Shown: positions 38,821 through 48,753, numbered from the stretch's first letter. The stretch is DNA of 64,000 nt from Paenibacillus illinoisensis NBRC 15959 (GCF_004000925.1 NZ_BIME01000011.1:124001-188000), one strand, 5' to 3'. The notes: a model not told the origin generated them from the sequence alone. A program made the numbers and translations.

Positions 38821-39690
38821 ATGCCTGAGATCTCTGAAGCCCAGTCTGCTCTCCCTCCATTTATTTTGTATGAATCCAGGCCCCAATTCGACTGGAAAGG
38901 CAGTGGATCTCTGTCGCTAAAAACGTTCCGTTACGGAAAAACACTCTATGAAGCAGGGCACGGGCACTTCTCGGTCGACGACGAACGTTACTTGCTTCTT
39001 AACGAGGGACAGGAATACAGTCTGCATATTGATTCGCCTGTACCCGTCGAATCATTCTGTGTCTTTTTTCCTCCTGGCTTTATGGAAGAGATCTGCCGTA
39101 ACGCTCTAAGCACTGACCAGCAGCTGCTGAACGAACCCCATGCCGCTTCTTATTCTGGCTCAATTGAATGGATAGAGCGTACATATCCTATGGCTAATAG
39201 GCTTGGTACAGCCCTGAACCAATTCAGATCATCATACATTATGGGTACGTTTAATGGCTGGGGACTTGAAGAACAATTTCATCAGCTTGCCATTCATATG
39301 CTGGATTCACATCGTGAAGTCCGGTTTGAGATTGAAGGACTTGATATGGCCAAGCCTTCTACGCGAGAAGAATTATATCGCAGAATATATATTGGTCATG
39401 AATACATATGCGCCTACTACAATCGGCCCATAACGTTGACGGAGACGGCATCCATTGCGCATTTATCTGTTAATCATTTTCTCCGAAATTACAAGAAGCT
39501 GTTCGGCATCACGCCTCATCAGTATCTGACTGAGCTCAGACTTCAGGCAGCCAAGCGGCTTCTGCTGGATACAGATAAACCAGTCACCGATGTGTGTTAT
39601 GAAGTTGGATTTGAGAGCCTTGGCTCGTTCAGTACTCTATTTTCCAAAAGATTTCACACATCTCCTTCCCAGCTTCGGGCAAAAAGGTGA
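38821..39690 (+). CDS. AraC-family transcriptional regulator
   Basis: The 289-residue protein has an N-terminal cupin-like sensor (about 1-160) and two helix-turn-helix motifs in the C-terminal 100 residues, ending with the usual GFESLGSFSTLFSKRFHTSPSQ. It probably responds to a small ligand and regulates a nearby or distant operon; no target repeat was seen. It starts 18 bases after the GNAT-Nudix gene and is cotranscribed with it. Confidence 0.9.
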   Translation: MPEISEAQSALPPFILYESRPQFDWKGSGSLSLKTFRYGKTLYEAGHGHFSVDDERYLLLNEGQEYSLHIDSPVPVESFCVFFPPGFMEEICRNALSTDQQLLNEPHAASYSGSIEWIERTYPMANRLGTALNQFRSSYIMGTFNGWGLEEQFHQLAIHMLDSHREVRFEIEGLDMAKPSTREELYRRIYIGHEYICAYYNRPITLTETASIAHLSVNHFLRNYKKLFGITPHQYLTELRLQAAKRLLLDTDKPVTDVCYEVGFESLGSFSTLFSKRFHTSPSQLRAKR

Positions 39691-39786
39691 TTATCAAGAA
39701 GAACCTCTAGGGAGTGTTCCCTATAATTGAACTATCTCACGAATAGCCAATTGAAGTGAGTGATCCAAAAGAAGGAGGTCATTCAA

Positions 39787-40308
39787 TTGAATCAATCCGA
39801 AGCAATTCACGCTTTATTTCAGGCAGCACAGCACGGTGATGTGGCGAACCTGCAATCGGTTCTTGCTGCCTTCCCTGAGCTGGCAAACATCGAGAATGAG
39901 GATGGGCTTACCCCACTGGGATATGCCTCGCATTATGGACAAGCAAAGGCAGTTCGTACTCTCCTGGATCATGGAGCAGATGTAAATGCCATTTCTCATT
40001 CCAGGATCTCATTCATTCCTTCCAATACGGCACTGCATGCAGCGCTTGCAGGAGAGCGTTCTTCAGAGGTCATCCGTTTGTTGCTGGAACATGGAGCATC
40101 TTGCAGCATCCTTGACAGTGATGGACAGAATGCTCTTCATTCTGCAGCATTCCATACGAATCAGGCTGAACTGATTCAACTGCTGCTTCAGCATGGTGCG
40201 GACCCGAATGCTCTGAATGCAGCGGGTCAAATTGCATTAGACATTGCGCTCGAGCGTGGCAACACTTCTACCGCTTCCTATCTGCGAGAAGCAGCTGCAA
40301 CCAAATAG
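39787..40308 (+). CDS. ankyrin repeat protein
   Basis: The 173-residue protein is built of about four or five ankyrin repeats (LTPLGYASHYGQAKAVRTLLDH is one, NALHSAAFHTNQAELIQLLLQH another), so it is a protein-interaction module. TTG at 39787 is the start: GAAGGAGG lies 7 bases upstream. The ATG at 39760 precedes this binding site and is rejected. No signal or membrane segment. The partner is unknown. Confidence 0.88.
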   Translation: MNQSEAIHALFQAAQHGDVANLQSVLAAFPELANIENEDGLTPLGYASHYGQAKAVRTLLDHGADVNAISHSRISFIPSNTALHAALAGERSSEVIRLLLEHGASCSILDSDGQNALHSAAFHTNQAELIQLLLQHGADPNALNAAGQIALDIALERGNTSTASYLREAAATK

Positions 40309-40344
40309 TAATCAACCGCATGCAAAGTGAAACACAACATGAAT

Positions 40345-40390
40345 AACCGTCAGGACTCTTGTTGCACTACAAAGAGACGGCCTGGCGGTT
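40345..40390 (+). terminator. hairpin terminator after the ankyrin gene
   Basis: AACCGTCAGG (40345-40354) pairs with CCTGGCGGTT (40381-40390) with one G-U, and CTCTT/AAGAG extends the stem. The 3' side is only moderately T-rich, so it may act as partial terminator in front of the sigma factor gene. Confidence 0.65.
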
Positions 40391-40517
40391 GTTTGCTGTC
40401 TGCTTCAATGTAATGAACGAGAATTTGAGCAATGATCTACATATTTTTCTAAAAGCAAGAACCGATTGGCCCTTCACACGGTCTAATACGAAACAAAGCC
40501 ATGAAAGGAGGCGCCAT

Positions 40518-41027
40518 GTGACCCTTACAGAGCTTACCGTTGCCGCACAAAAAGGGGATGCTGAGGCTTTTGCAGCCTTGATGGCAATACATCAGAGTCG
40601 CCTGTATCGGATCGCTTATGCTTACCTGCACAACGAGGGTGATGCCCTGGAAGCGATACAGGAGTCTACATACCGAGCATACCGCAAACTAAAAAAACTA
40701 AAAGAGCCTTCATACTTCGGCACCTGGCTCATTCGTATCCTGCTCAATTACTGTGCAGACGAGCGCAAACGGAAGAACCGTTACAGCCCCGTCACGGAGA
40801 TGCACGAACCGAGCAGCTGGGATCGGCCCGAAGACCCGGATCTCGCCGCAGCAGTATCTGCTTTGGACCCGGATTGCAAGCAGATTATTATCCTGAGTTA
40901 TTTCGAAGGATTCTCCCTGACCGAAACCGCAGAGATCCTCGACATTCCGGTTGGTACGGTCAAATCCCGACTTCACCGGACACTTGGACAGCTTCGTGCT
41001 CAGCTAGAAATGAAAGGAGACGCATAA
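40518..41027 (+). CDS. ECF sigma factor
   Basis: A 169-residue sigma-70 protein of the extracytoplasmic-function type, with region 2 (IHQSRLYRIAYAYLHNEGDALEAIQE) and region 4 (TAEILDIPVGTVKSRLHR helix-turn-helix). The start is GTG at 40518, with AAAGGAGG about 6 bases upstream. The next gene, 2 bases away, is a membrane protein with DUF4179-like features, so the two form a sigma/anti-sigma pair that probably senses envelope stress. The likely autoregulated promoter was not located. Confidence 0.93.
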   Translation: MTLTELTVAAQKGDAEAFAALMAIHQSRLYRIAYAYLHNEGDALEAIQESTYRAYRKLKKLKEPSYFGTWLIRILLNYCADERKRKNRYSPVTEMHEPSSWDRPEDPDLAAAVSALDPDCKQIIILSYFEGFSLTETAEILDIPVGTVKSRLHRTLGQLRAQLEMKGDA

Positions 41028-41029
41028 TT

Positions 41030-42367
41030 ATGACCGATGAACAGAAGCAGTTTGAAGATTTGGAACAACGTCTGCATGGACGTAAAACGGAATACGATAC
41101 GATCGCCGTCCCGGATGCTGCGGTGCAGCAGTCCGTACAGACCGGAATACGTCAGGCTGCACGCAGGCGCAAATCGCGGGTACGCTGGTACATGAGCTCG
41201 ATTTCGGCAGCGGCCATCATCCTGCTGTTTACCGGATGCATCCGAGTCTCCCCCGCCTTTGCCTCCTTCGTGGAGCAATGGCCTGGCATGGAAGGCATCG
41301 TCAGCATGATTCGCCAGGACAAAGGCCTGCAGATGGCGATTGATCAATCTCTGCTGCAGAAGGTTGGTATCACCGACGAGCATGACGGCGCTTCCGTGAC
41401 CATTGACGGGATTATTACCGACGAGTCACGCATGGTTATTTTTTATACGATGAAAGGCATGAAAGATCCGGAGAAGGGTGAGTATGATATCGACTTGCTT
41501 GATGGGAATGGTGACAATCTTCCTGTCGCTTTTGGCTATTCTTCACCCAAACCCACTTCAGACGAAAATGTGTACGAGAATATGATTGATGTTGTCTTTA
41601 CCGACGAGGCCACCCCTCCCGACGAGCTGAGTGTGGTGTTCAAAACCAGAGGTAAAGCGAATCCTGGAGAATGGAAGGTCACCTTACCTGTAGACAAAAA
41701 TTTAACCAAAGGCATGAAGAGAGTTCTGCCGGTGAATCAAACATTAACGGTAGATGGGCAGCGTATTGATGTTAAACAAGCTACCCTGTATCCGACTCGT
41801 CTCGTGCTTGATGTGACATTCGATCCGAAAAATACGAAGAAGGTGTTCGGGCTCAGCGATCTTCAACTGGTTGATGAGCAAGGGCGTGCATGGAGAACGG
41901 ACACAACAATGGGTGGCGATGACGAACGTTCCATTTACTTTGAGAGCATGTATTTCTCCATTCCAAAAAAGCTGACTTTACAAGGGGCTGGCTTAGCAGC
42001 TCTTGATAAAGAAGAACTTGAAATAAGCGTTGATCTGACTACAAACAAAATAGAAGGAGGACCAAATAACTTAAAACTCCTTGGTCATAACAAGGTGAAA
42101 GAAAAAGATGTAGTGATGCATTTTTCTATTATGAACTCTAAGGAATCGTCTTATGGACTCTCATTTACTAATATTGAGGATAGTACAGGGAAAACTTTTG
42201 ATATTAAAGAAGCAGGCTGGAGCCCTTCAGGTGAGCATGGAGACGGCGAAGCATGGATTACCGTCGAGAACGGTAACTCTGCCAAAGGTAAATTAACTAT
42301 GGAGATATACTCTTACCCTGTGCAAATTCGCTCACCGTTCTCTCTCGAAATTCCCTTGGATAACTAA
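41030..42367 (+). CDS. membrane anti-sigma factor (DUF4179-like)
   Basis: The 445-residue protein has a cytosolic N-terminal region of about 60 residues for holding the sigma factor, one membrane segment (SSISAAAIILLFTGCIR, about 62-78) and a large extracytoplasmic part with two beta-rich domains, the first resembling DUF4179 and the last DUF5643. AAAGGAGA lies before the ATG, which is 2 bases after the sigma stop. It keeps the ECF factor inactive until an unknown signal reaches the outer domain. Confidence 0.85.
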   Translation: MTDEQKQFEDLEQRLHGRKTEYDTIAVPDAAVQQSVQTGIRQAARRRKSRVRWYMSSISAAAIILLFTGCIRVSPAFASFVEQWPGMEGIVSMIRQDKGLQMAIDQSLLQKVGITDEHDGASVTIDGIITDESRMVIFYTMKGMKDPEKGEYDIDLLDGNGDNLPVAFGYSSPKPTSDENVYENMIDVVFTDEATPPDELSVVFKTRGKANPGEWKVTLPVDKNLTKGMKRVLPVNQTLTVDGQRIDVKQATLYPTRLVLDVTFDPKNTKKVFGLSDLQLVDEQGRAWRTDTTMGGDDERSIYFESMYFSIPKKLTLQGAGLAALDKEELEISVDLTTNKIEGGPNNLKLLGHNKVKEKDVVMHFSIMNSKESSYGLSFTNIEDSTGKTFDIKEAGWSPSGEHGDGEAWITVENGNSAKGKLTMEIYSYPVQIRSPFSLEIPLDN

Positions 42368-42460
42368 TTTTAAAATAACGGCTGGAATTAATAGGGATAT
42401 TCTATATAATGGAAATCATCTATCAAAAAACAATGATGAACAGAAACGGAGGCTTACACT

Positions 42461-43507
42461 ATGAATCCCCCTTTTTCCATCCGTTACCCCCAGCCGCTTG
42501 CTACAGGAGACACCATTGGTGTGGCCGCACCTTCCAGTGGTGTGGATGAATCCCTGCATCATTATCTGAATGAGAGCAAACACAATATGGAGCGACTTGG
42601 TTTTCACGTTCAGGAGAGTCTCTGGCTGCGGCAAAATATCAAATGTGTAAGCTCATCCAAAGAGAACCGTGCAGAAGAGATAAACACCTTTTTCCATGAT
42701 CCAGCTATCAAGGCCATCATTCCACCGTGGGGCGGAGAGTTTCTGATGGATATCCTGCCATTGCTGGATTGGGAAGCTCTGCGGTCACTACCGCCGAAAT
42801 GGGTTCTGGGCTACTCGGATATCAGCACCTTTTTATTCGCCTATACCCTGCTCACGGGAACGGCTACAGCACATGGTACCAACTATGTGGACCTCAGATC
42901 GAACAAACTTGATCCGGTGACTGCCCGCTGGATTGATGTATTACAGACGGGTCAGGGAGGACAGATTACGCAATCTTCCTCCACTCATTATCAATCAGTC
43001 TGGATACGGGAGTCACCCGGTTTCAATCTGGACACCCCTTCTCGCTGGAAACTTCTCGGTCAACCTGATGACGCGAACGCCGCTGTTACGTTCTCGGGAC
43101 GACTCCTGGGCGGCTGTATGGATACCATCACCTGCCTAATCGGCACTCCTTACGCGCCGGTTGCATCGTATCTGGACCAGTATTGCGCAGATGAAGGCAC
43201 CATCTGGTATTTGGAGAGCTGCGAGATGAACGCAGGGGATATTTATCGCCATCTGTGGCAGATGAGACAGGCCGGCTGGTTTGCTGGCGTAAAGGGCTTT
43301 TTGTTCGGCAGACCAGCGGGATATTCGGATACCGGAGATTTCAATTTTACCGATGCCTTGTCCTCTGCACTCGGGGATCTGAATGTGCCTGTACTTTACG
43401 ATGTGGACCTCGGTCACATTCCTCCGCAGATTACTTTTGTGAACGGAGCACTGGGCACCGTCGATTATCGGGCTGGACGCGGAGCACTTCAGATGTCATT
43501 TGTGTGA
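42461..43507 (+). CDS. S66 family LD-carboxypeptidase / MccF-like
   Basis: The 348-residue protein shows the Ser-Glu-His set of family S66: Ser119 in LGYSDIS, Glu in LESCEMN (about residue 253) and His in DLGHIPPQ (about 326). LD-carboxypeptidases trim muropeptides; the MccF branch cleaves toxic aminoacyl-nucleotide and peptide antimetabolites such as microcin C. With 348 residues and the long inserted middle region it resembles the MccF branch. Both wall recycling and self-immunity against peptide-like toxins are possible. Confidence 0.88.
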   Translation: MNPPFSIRYPQPLATGDTIGVAAPSSGVDESLHHYLNESKHNMERLGFHVQESLWLRQNIKCVSSSKENRAEEINTFFHDPAIKAIIPPWGGEFLMDILPLLDWEALRSLPPKWVLGYSDISTFLFAYTLLTGTATAHGTNYVDLRSNKLDPVTARWIDVLQTGQGGQITQSSSTHYQSVWIRESPGFNLDTPSRWKLLGQPDDANAAVTFSGRLLGGCMDTITCLIGTPYAPVASYLDQYCADEGTIWYLESCEMNAGDIYRHLWQMRQAGWFAGVKGFLFGRPAGYSDTGDFNFTDALSSALGDLNVPVLYDVDLGHIPPQITFVNGALGTVDYRAGRGALQMSFV

Positions 43508-43571
43508 TCACCTTTTGTAGGCGGATGCATACCTTGAAGTGAGAACTTATTTCGAGGAAGGGTTGTGCACC

Positions 43572-43877
43572 ATGTCTGAATCCACATCCACGCCATCCGC
43601 ACGCGTCGTCTACCAGGCTAAACAACCGATGCTCCAATCCGTGCAAAGTGTGCGGAATATGCTTCATCATACAGCCCGGCAGTATGTGGGCCAGAAAGTA
43701 CAGGTCCAAAATATCGATGGTCAGGTATGGGAAGGCGTCATCATCAGTGCTGATCGGGGAATTCTGTATCTCCAGGTTACACCAATGCATGGATACCCGG
43801 AGCCGCGCGCACTGTTTGGACCAACCATCCTGCCACTCGTGCTGTATGAGCTGCTGGTTATCACCCTGTTAATGTAG
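43572..43877 (+). CDS. small hypothetical protein with LSm/KOW-like core
   Basis: A 101-residue protein with a beta-barrel-like core VGQKVQVQNIDGQVWEGVII (about 38-57), similar to the small barrel of LSm or spore-coat-type proteins, and a hydrophobic C-terminal helix. The ATG at 43572 is chosen; the longer frame has no binding site. It is followed by a hairpin terminator. No family assigned. Confidence 0.6.
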   Translation: MSESTSTPSARVVYQAKQPMLQSVQSVRNMLHHTARQYVGQKVQVQNIDGQVWEGVIISADRGILYLQVTPMHGYPEPRALFGPTILPLVLYELLVITLLM

Positions 43878-43906
43878 TCCCAACAATGTGCAATAACGCA
43901 ATATTC

Positions 43907-43955
43907 AAAAGGCTTCGCTCCTGTAACCTCCGGGGATCAGGGACGCAGCCTTTTT
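43907..43955 (+). terminator. intrinsic terminator
   Basis: AAAAGGCT (43907-43914) pairs with AGCCTTTT (43947-43954), with a partly paired inner CG/CC region, followed by T residues. It lies about 30 bases after the 43877 stop. Confidence 0.65.
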
Positions 43956-44104
43956 GGTGCTGCTGCAGACTATTGAGCGGATATATTAAAAATGTGTGTA
44001 TGACTTTATCGCTCGTGCGGTATGTTTCCGTGTTAACGTGTGAAATATGATACAATGGTGTCGGCCCCAGGCCTTATCTCATAAGAAACGGAGCATGATC
44101 CCGC

Positions 44105-44917
44105 TTGGAATACAACTCTCTTGATCCCCTTCCCACGGTCCAGACCGAGAAGGAGATTCCGGAAAAGAATACGACTGAACAGTCCCGCGTGATTGCCATC
44201 TGCTTGTTGGCAGGCAAAATCATGCTGCAAAGCGGGGGCGAAACCTACCGTGTGGAAGATACGATGAAACGGATGGCTGCCGCCCTGGGACTCCCTCATT
44301 CACATAGCTATGTTGTACCGACAGGTATCTTTTTCTCGGTGGATGCTACCGAACCAGCCAAGCTGATTCGGATCTCCGAGCGAACCACAGATCTGGATAA
44401 GGTGTCCGAAGTGAACGCCGTCTCCCGCCGCATAGGCCAAGGGGAACTCTCCGTTCAGGAAGCCCATGATCTGCTGCTGCAGATTGAAGGTAAACCATCT
44501 TCCTATTCTGCACGGGTCAAACTGCTTGCCGCGGCACTATCGAGCGGTTGTTTTACCATCATGTTCGGCGGAGGCTGGGATGACTTCCTGCCTGCCGTGA
44601 TCTGCGGAGGAATCGGTTATGCCGCAGTTATTGTTTTTCACCGGCTGGTGCTGGTCAAGTTTTTCGCAGAGCTCAGCGCTTCTTTTGTTATCGGCTTGCT
44701 CGCCTTCTTACTTGTTGCTATCGGAACTGGACATGAACGCGACAAAATCATTATTGGATCGGTCATGCCGCTCGTACCCGGACTCCTGATTACCAATGCG
44801 GTGCGTGATTTGATGGCTGGACATCTGGTGTCCGGGTTATCCAAGGGAGCTGAGGCGTTCCTGACGGCGTTTGCCATTGGTACAGGCATTGCGGTTGTAT
44901 TTTCACTTTTTACGTAA
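44105..44917 (+). CDS. threonine/serine exporter, N-terminal subunit (ThrE/DUF1212)
   Basis: The 270-residue protein has a cytosolic domain with LAGKIMLQSGGETYRVEDTM (about 38-57), the hallmark of ThrE-N, and about four to five membrane helices from residue 140 on. Together with the next gene it forms a two-protein amino-acid exporter. The start is TTG at 44105 with GGAG upstream; the ATG at 44095 runs into a stop. A threonine exporter also lies in the same window as a threonine-synthase-based resistance gene, but 24 kb apart, so a link is not implied. Confidence 0.87.
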   Translation: MEYNSLDPLPTVQTEKEIPEKNTTEQSRVIAICLLAGKIMLQSGGETYRVEDTMKRMAAALGLPHSHSYVVPTGIFFSVDATEPAKLIRISERTTDLDKVSEVNAVSRRIGQGELSVQEAHDLLLQIEGKPSSYSARVKLLAAALSSGCFTIMFGGGWDDFLPAVICGGIGYAAVIVFHRLVLVKFFAELSASFVIGLLAFLLVAIGTGHERDKIIIGSVMPLVPGLLITNAVRDLMAGHLVSGLSKGAEAFLTAFAIGTGIAVVFSLFT

Positions 44918-44935
44918 GACGGAGGTATGCAGGTT

Positions 44936-45385
44936 ATGCTTCATTTTATAGAACAAGCCCTGACCAGCTTTGTCGCTTCGGCTGCGTTTGGCATCATATT
45001 CAATGCTCCACGCCGCATGCTGCTTCATGGCGGCTTCGTCGGCATGATCGGCTGGATTATCTATGTCGTGCTGGAATATGCAGCAGATGCCGTTCCTGCC
45101 ACACTTGCAGCAACCATCGCAGTTGGTGTGATCAGCCAAATGTTCTCCCGTCTGTTCCGGGCGCCGGTCATTATCTTCAGCGTCGCGGGTATCATTCCAC
45201 TCGTCCCTGGTGGTCTCGCGTATAACGCCATGCGCAGTTTTGTACAGAATGACTACAGTGCGGCCATCGAGATGGCTGCCAAAGCACTAATGTTATCCGG
45301 AGCCATCGCTGTAGGACTTGTCCTCTCTGAAGTTCTCAACCAGATGATACGCCGGCTGCCTGGCGTTCTAAGGGCCAAGTCCTAA
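44936..45385 (+). CDS. threonine/serine exporter, C-terminal subunit (ThrE-C/DUF3815)
   Basis: The 149-residue membrane protein has about four to five helices and the SVAGIIPLVPGGLAYNAM loop (about 84-101) characteristic of the C-terminal ThrE domain. The ATG at 44936 is preferred over 44927, which overlaps its own GGAGG. In actinobacterial ThrE both parts are one chain; here they are separate genes 18 bases apart. Confidence 0.87.
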   Translation: MLHFIEQALTSFVASAAFGIIFNAPRRMLLHGGFVGMIGWIIYVVLEYAADAVPATLAATIAVGVISQMFSRLFRAPVIIFSVAGIIPLVPGGLAYNAMRSFVQNDYSAAIEMAAKALMLSGAIAVGLVLSEVLNQMIRRLPGVLRAKS

Positions 45386-45430
45386 TCGGTTCTGGAATAA
45401 CATATCGACTTATACATCTAATGGTCATAG

Positions 45431-45479
45431 AAAAGGCCCGCTGCATCAGGATTCAACCTGATTGTAACGGGCCTTTTTT
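45431..45479 (+). terminator. intrinsic terminator of the ThrE operon
   Basis: AAAAGGCCCG (45431-45440) pairs with CGGGCCTTTT (45468-45477); inner arms ATCAGG and CCTGAT extend the stem, and a T-tract follows. Confidence 0.9.
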
Positions 45480-45522
45480 AACATGTAATTTTTTTTTGGG
45501 GGGATCGCTTGGTAAGAATAGA

Positions 45523-46068
45523 TTACTTTACGAATGTGTTTTTCACCCGGACCGACTTCAGAAAATATGGAATGAAGATACAGCATGTCAGTATCGATCT
45601 GATGGTTAAATTCCGTGCGGGAGTTGTATCGAACGCGTTCAGCGCTCCTGGAATCTCAGTCTGACCAATCATGATCCATGTCCCAATGGCAGCTAGCACG
45701 TTAGCCAAGTACAGCATGATCATCATGCGTGGAAACTGCCTTTTTTTCATATACAACAGAACCAAATTCACAATAACGATAATCAGAAGAATGACGTTAC
45801 TTATCGCTCCGTACCATAATAACGGGTTCATGACACGATAGTACAGGTCCAGATCCGCTTCACTGAACATTCCCCGACTGGCTGGATTCATGATAACAGA
45901 AACCTGGGACAGATCCACAACCAGTAACAGCAGCGAAGCAATTAAACTAATTTGGATTAGAATAAGCCAGCCACCCAATCCGGATATTCCAGGCAGCTCC
46001 ACCCTTGTCCCGGGTTCAGAAAATAACGATCTTGTGTCAACCTCGGTGATACGTTCTTGATCTCCCAT
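45523..46068 (-). CDS. DUF2569-like membrane protein
   Basis: The 181-residue protein has four membrane segments, with GISGLGGWLILIQISLI opening the first one as in DUF2569 proteins. GGAGG 5 bases before the ATG at 46068 fixes the start. Function is unknown. The gene is convergent with the ThrE operon and downstream of the class A PBP gene on the same strand, with about 100 bases between them. Confidence 0.72.
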   Translation of the reverse strand: MGDQERITEVDTRSLFSEPGTRVELPGISGLGGWLILIQISLIASLLLLVVDLSQVSVIMNPASRGMFSEADLDLYYRVMNPLLWYGAISNVILLIIVIVNLVLLYMKKRQFPRMMIMLYLANVLAAIGTWIMIGQTEIPGALNAFDTTPARNLTIRSILTCCIFIPYFLKSVRVKNTFVK

Positions 46069-46171
46069 CTCATCCTCCCTCCAAACTGTTAAAACGTACA
46101 TTATACCTCATGATCCATATTTTGTGTTGTAAATCAGGAAATAAAATCCAACAGGTTGGATCCATTCAGCT

Positions 46172-48034
46172 CTACCGTCCTGCACGGTTCATTACTGATG
46201 CAAACAAATCTGCCGCTGCACCACTTCCCGAACGCATGTAATGTTTTGCATCGGTGTGGTCAAATCCCATCCAGACAGCTGCAGTCCACTTGCTCGTGTA
46301 ACCGACGAACCACAGATCCCGATTACCCTCCCTGCCGATTCCAGGAACTGCTGCCTGTGTCGTTCCCGTCTTCCCCGCCACCTTATACCGGCTCAGCTGG
46401 GCCCGGCTGCCGGTTCCCTGGCTAACCACATTTTGCAGCATCATGGTCATTGTATTAGCCGTAGTGGACGTGATCACCTGCTTGTTCTCGGGTCGATACG
46501 CGTAAATGATTCGTCCATTCGTGTCCCTAATCTCTCGAATTAGATGTGCTGTATTGAATCTGCCATCATTCGCAAACACGGAATAGGCCTGGGCCATTTT
46601 CAGCGGCGATACTCCTTTATGTACACCTCCCAGCGCAATGGAGAGGTTCAAATCTTCCTGATCCAGTTCAATCCCCAGTCGGCTTGCAAACTCATGTGCC
46701 TGCTTCAGCCCCGTCTGATTCAGAAGCCATACCGCTGGTGCATTAATGGATTTCTGGAGTGCAAATGACATCGTGACAGAACCTCTATACTGTCCTCCCA
46801 GATTGCTTGGCCGATAACTGCCATACGATGTGTGTTTGTCAGGCAGCATGCTCTCCGGCTTAAAATGACCCGATTCCAGAGCTGGACCGTACGCAATAAT
46901 CGGCTTAAATGCCGAACCAGGCTGCCTTGCGTCGGTGATTGCCCGGTTCATGCCACCTGTCACCGGATTTCGTCCACCCATCATCGCTTTCACTTCACCA
47001 TTATGCTGATCAACTATAACCATACTTGCCTGTACCTGTTCATCTTCCCGATCATCGTTAAAATGTGAGGGGTCACGGAATGCTTCCTCCATGGCAAGCT
47101 GCGCCTGGCTGTCGAGTCCGGTGTGAATGGTCCATCCTTCAGATTGAATATCTGTTTCTCGCCTGCCCGTGAGACGAGCAGCTTCCTGCATCACTGTATC
47201 CACCGCAGATATATAATCCGGCATAGGTTGATCTGCTGCAGCTGACACAGATGCTGCTTCGGGCGGTGTATAGTCCACGCGGCGCGCTTCCTGCATTTGT
47301 TCTTGGGTAATCAGCCCCTGTTCGTACATGAGAGTAAGGATAACGGAACGTCTGTGCTTGGATCGCTCATCATCATCCACCGGATTATAGATGGAAGGCC
47401 CCTTGGGAATACCCGCCAGCGTAGCGATCTGCCATAGCTCAAGCTGATGCAGGTCTTCATGGCCGAAGTAACGCCTTGCGGCGGCCTTTACTCCATACTG
47501 CTGGCGCCCCATATAAATATGATTCAGATACATTTCCAGCAGTTCATCCTTGTTAAATCTCTTCTCCAGCGAAATGGCTATCGACATTTCGTTCACTTTC
47601 CGCACGAGCGTTTTCTCTCCGTTCAAGTACAGATTTCTGGCCAACTGCTGCGTAATGGAGCTGCCTCCCTGACTCCAATCCATGTGTACGACATCCTGTA
47701 CAATAGCCCGGCTTATACCGATATAATCGATCCCTTCATGCTGATAAAAACGGCGGTCTTCCGTAGCCAAAAATGCCTGTATTAACAGCTCCGGCATTTC
47801 TTCGAGATCCGCATATTCTGCAAATCCGCTCGACTGCGTACGGAATCTGGCAATTACAGCTCCAGTCGAGTCAGTAATAACGGTCGAAGAGGCTTTGGCT
47901 GTGGCCTCCGGATGATTACGCACCATAGCCTCACCGTATAGAGCCATATAGAGACAACCCATTAGTAACAAAACAACAACGACTACTGCTGCATCAAAAA
48001 TATAATAAATTCCCTTCTTTATCTTCTTTCTCAA
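46172..48034 (-). CDS. class A penicillin-binding protein
   Basis: This bifunctional wall synthase has a short cytosolic tail, one membrane helix (about 11-31), a GT51 glycosyltransferase domain (EDRRFYQHEG 92-101, GGSSITQQLARN 123-134) and a transpeptidase domain with Ser374-x-x-Lys377 (PGSAFKP), SIN and KTGTT near residue 548. It lacks C-terminal PASTA or FN3 extensions. It starts with TTG overlapping the HAMP-protein stop (TTGA), with AAGGAG upstream. It is the last gene of the APH-RR-HK-HAMP-PBP operon, so wall synthesis is likely controlled by that two-component system. Confidence 0.93.
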   Translation of the reverse strand: MRKKIKKGIYYIFDAAVVVVVLLLMGCLYMALYGEAMVRNHPEATAKASSTVITDSTGAVIARFRTQSSGFAEYADLEEMPELLIQAFLATEDRRFYQHEGIDYIGISRAIVQDVVHMDWSQGGSSITQQLARNLYLNGEKTLVRKVNEMSIAISLEKRFNKDELLEMYLNHIYMGRQQYGVKAAARRYFGHEDLHQLELWQIATLAGIPKGPSIYNPVDDDERSKHRRSVILTLMYEQGLITQEQMQEARRVDYTPPEAASVSAAADQPMPDYISAVDTVMQEAARLTGRRETDIQSEGWTIHTGLDSQAQLAMEEAFRDPSHFNDDREDEQVQASMVIVDQHNGEVKAMMGGRNPVTGGMNRAITDARQPGSAFKPIIAYGPALESGHFKPESMLPDKHTSYGSYRPSNLGGQYRGSVTMSFALQKSINAPAVWLLNQTGLKQAHEFASRLGIELDQEDLNLSIALGGVHKGVSPLKMAQAYSVFANDGRFNTAHLIREIRDTNGRIIYAYRPENKQVITSTTANTMTMMLQNVVSQGTGSRAQLSRYKVAGKTGTTQAAVPGIGREGNRDLWFVGYTSKWTAAVWMGFDHTDAKHYMRSGSGAAADLFASVMNRAGR

Positions 48035-48753
48035 TATCCCTGCTCCTTGCCTTCCTGTTCTTCCGGGAAGGCATGTTCACGCGCATCCAGGTGAACGGAC
48101 TCAAGCGCATGCTGTAACAGTAATGTCTGTTCATAGGCAAGCCTAACCCAATGCTCTATCTCGGCTTCGTCTCGGCAGTGTCCTTTCATTATTTCCTCCA
48201 GAGCAGAACGAACACCATACAGCGTCAGTTTAATCGGCAAATCGGATTGCGCCGAACCTCGCTGCACTTCATCTCTTTTCATCCTTTCATAAGCATGATT
48301 ATCGAGACCTGGAGTATATTCAGTCATTGAAGCGAAACCTTCACGTCCACTCAACTTCCCCTTGTGCATGCGGAGCGCGATCTCATTCAGGTTGGCTGCG
48401 ATCTGCCGGAGCTCACCTCTATTCAACACCTCAATCGGGGCAGGGATCTGCCCTGCAGCCATCTCCTGTGTTCCCAAGGTAATCCGGTTCATATCGTCTG
48501 AAATTTTCTGGGATCGAATCCAAAAGAACAGAGCAAATAAGGCTCCTCCGATGAATATCAAGAAGGGCCTTGTTCCGACATGATTGATTCCCCAGTGGAC
48601 CATACGAGTGAACCCTGTCGCCTCAGACAAGATGTGATGATAAGCGAAACGTGACATGTGATAAACGACAAACAGGAGCACGGCGCTAAGCAGCGCACTT
48701 GCTCCACAGATGTATATGTATCTTAATCTGACTGTACGTAATGAACCTCTCAT
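48031..48753 (-). CDS. HAMP protein without kinase domain (degenerate VanS paralogue)
   Basis: The 240-residue protein has two membrane helices, the second with WGINHVGTRPFLIFIGGAL, matching WLINHVGSVPLMIMIGVLA in the adjacent histidine kinase, and then a HAMP-like region. It has no H-box or ATPase domain; the last 100 residues retain only a helical region reminiscent of the dimerisation helices, without the phosphorylated His. It probably derives from duplication of the kinase and could form heterodimers with it or relay to the PBP gene, which it overlaps. It is not obviously a pseudogene. Confidence 0.8.
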   Translation of the reverse strand: MRGSLRTVRLRYIYICGASALLSAVLLFVVYHMSRFAYHHILSEATGFTRMVHWGINHVGTRPFLIFIGGALFALFFWIRSQKISDDMNRITLGTQEMAAGQIPAPIEVLNRGELRQIAANLNEIALRMHKGKLSGREGFASMTEYTPGLDNHAYERMKRDEVQRGSAQSDLPIKLTLYGVRSALEEIMKGHCRDEAEIEHWVRLAYEQTLLLQHALESVHLDAREHAFPEEQEGKEQGY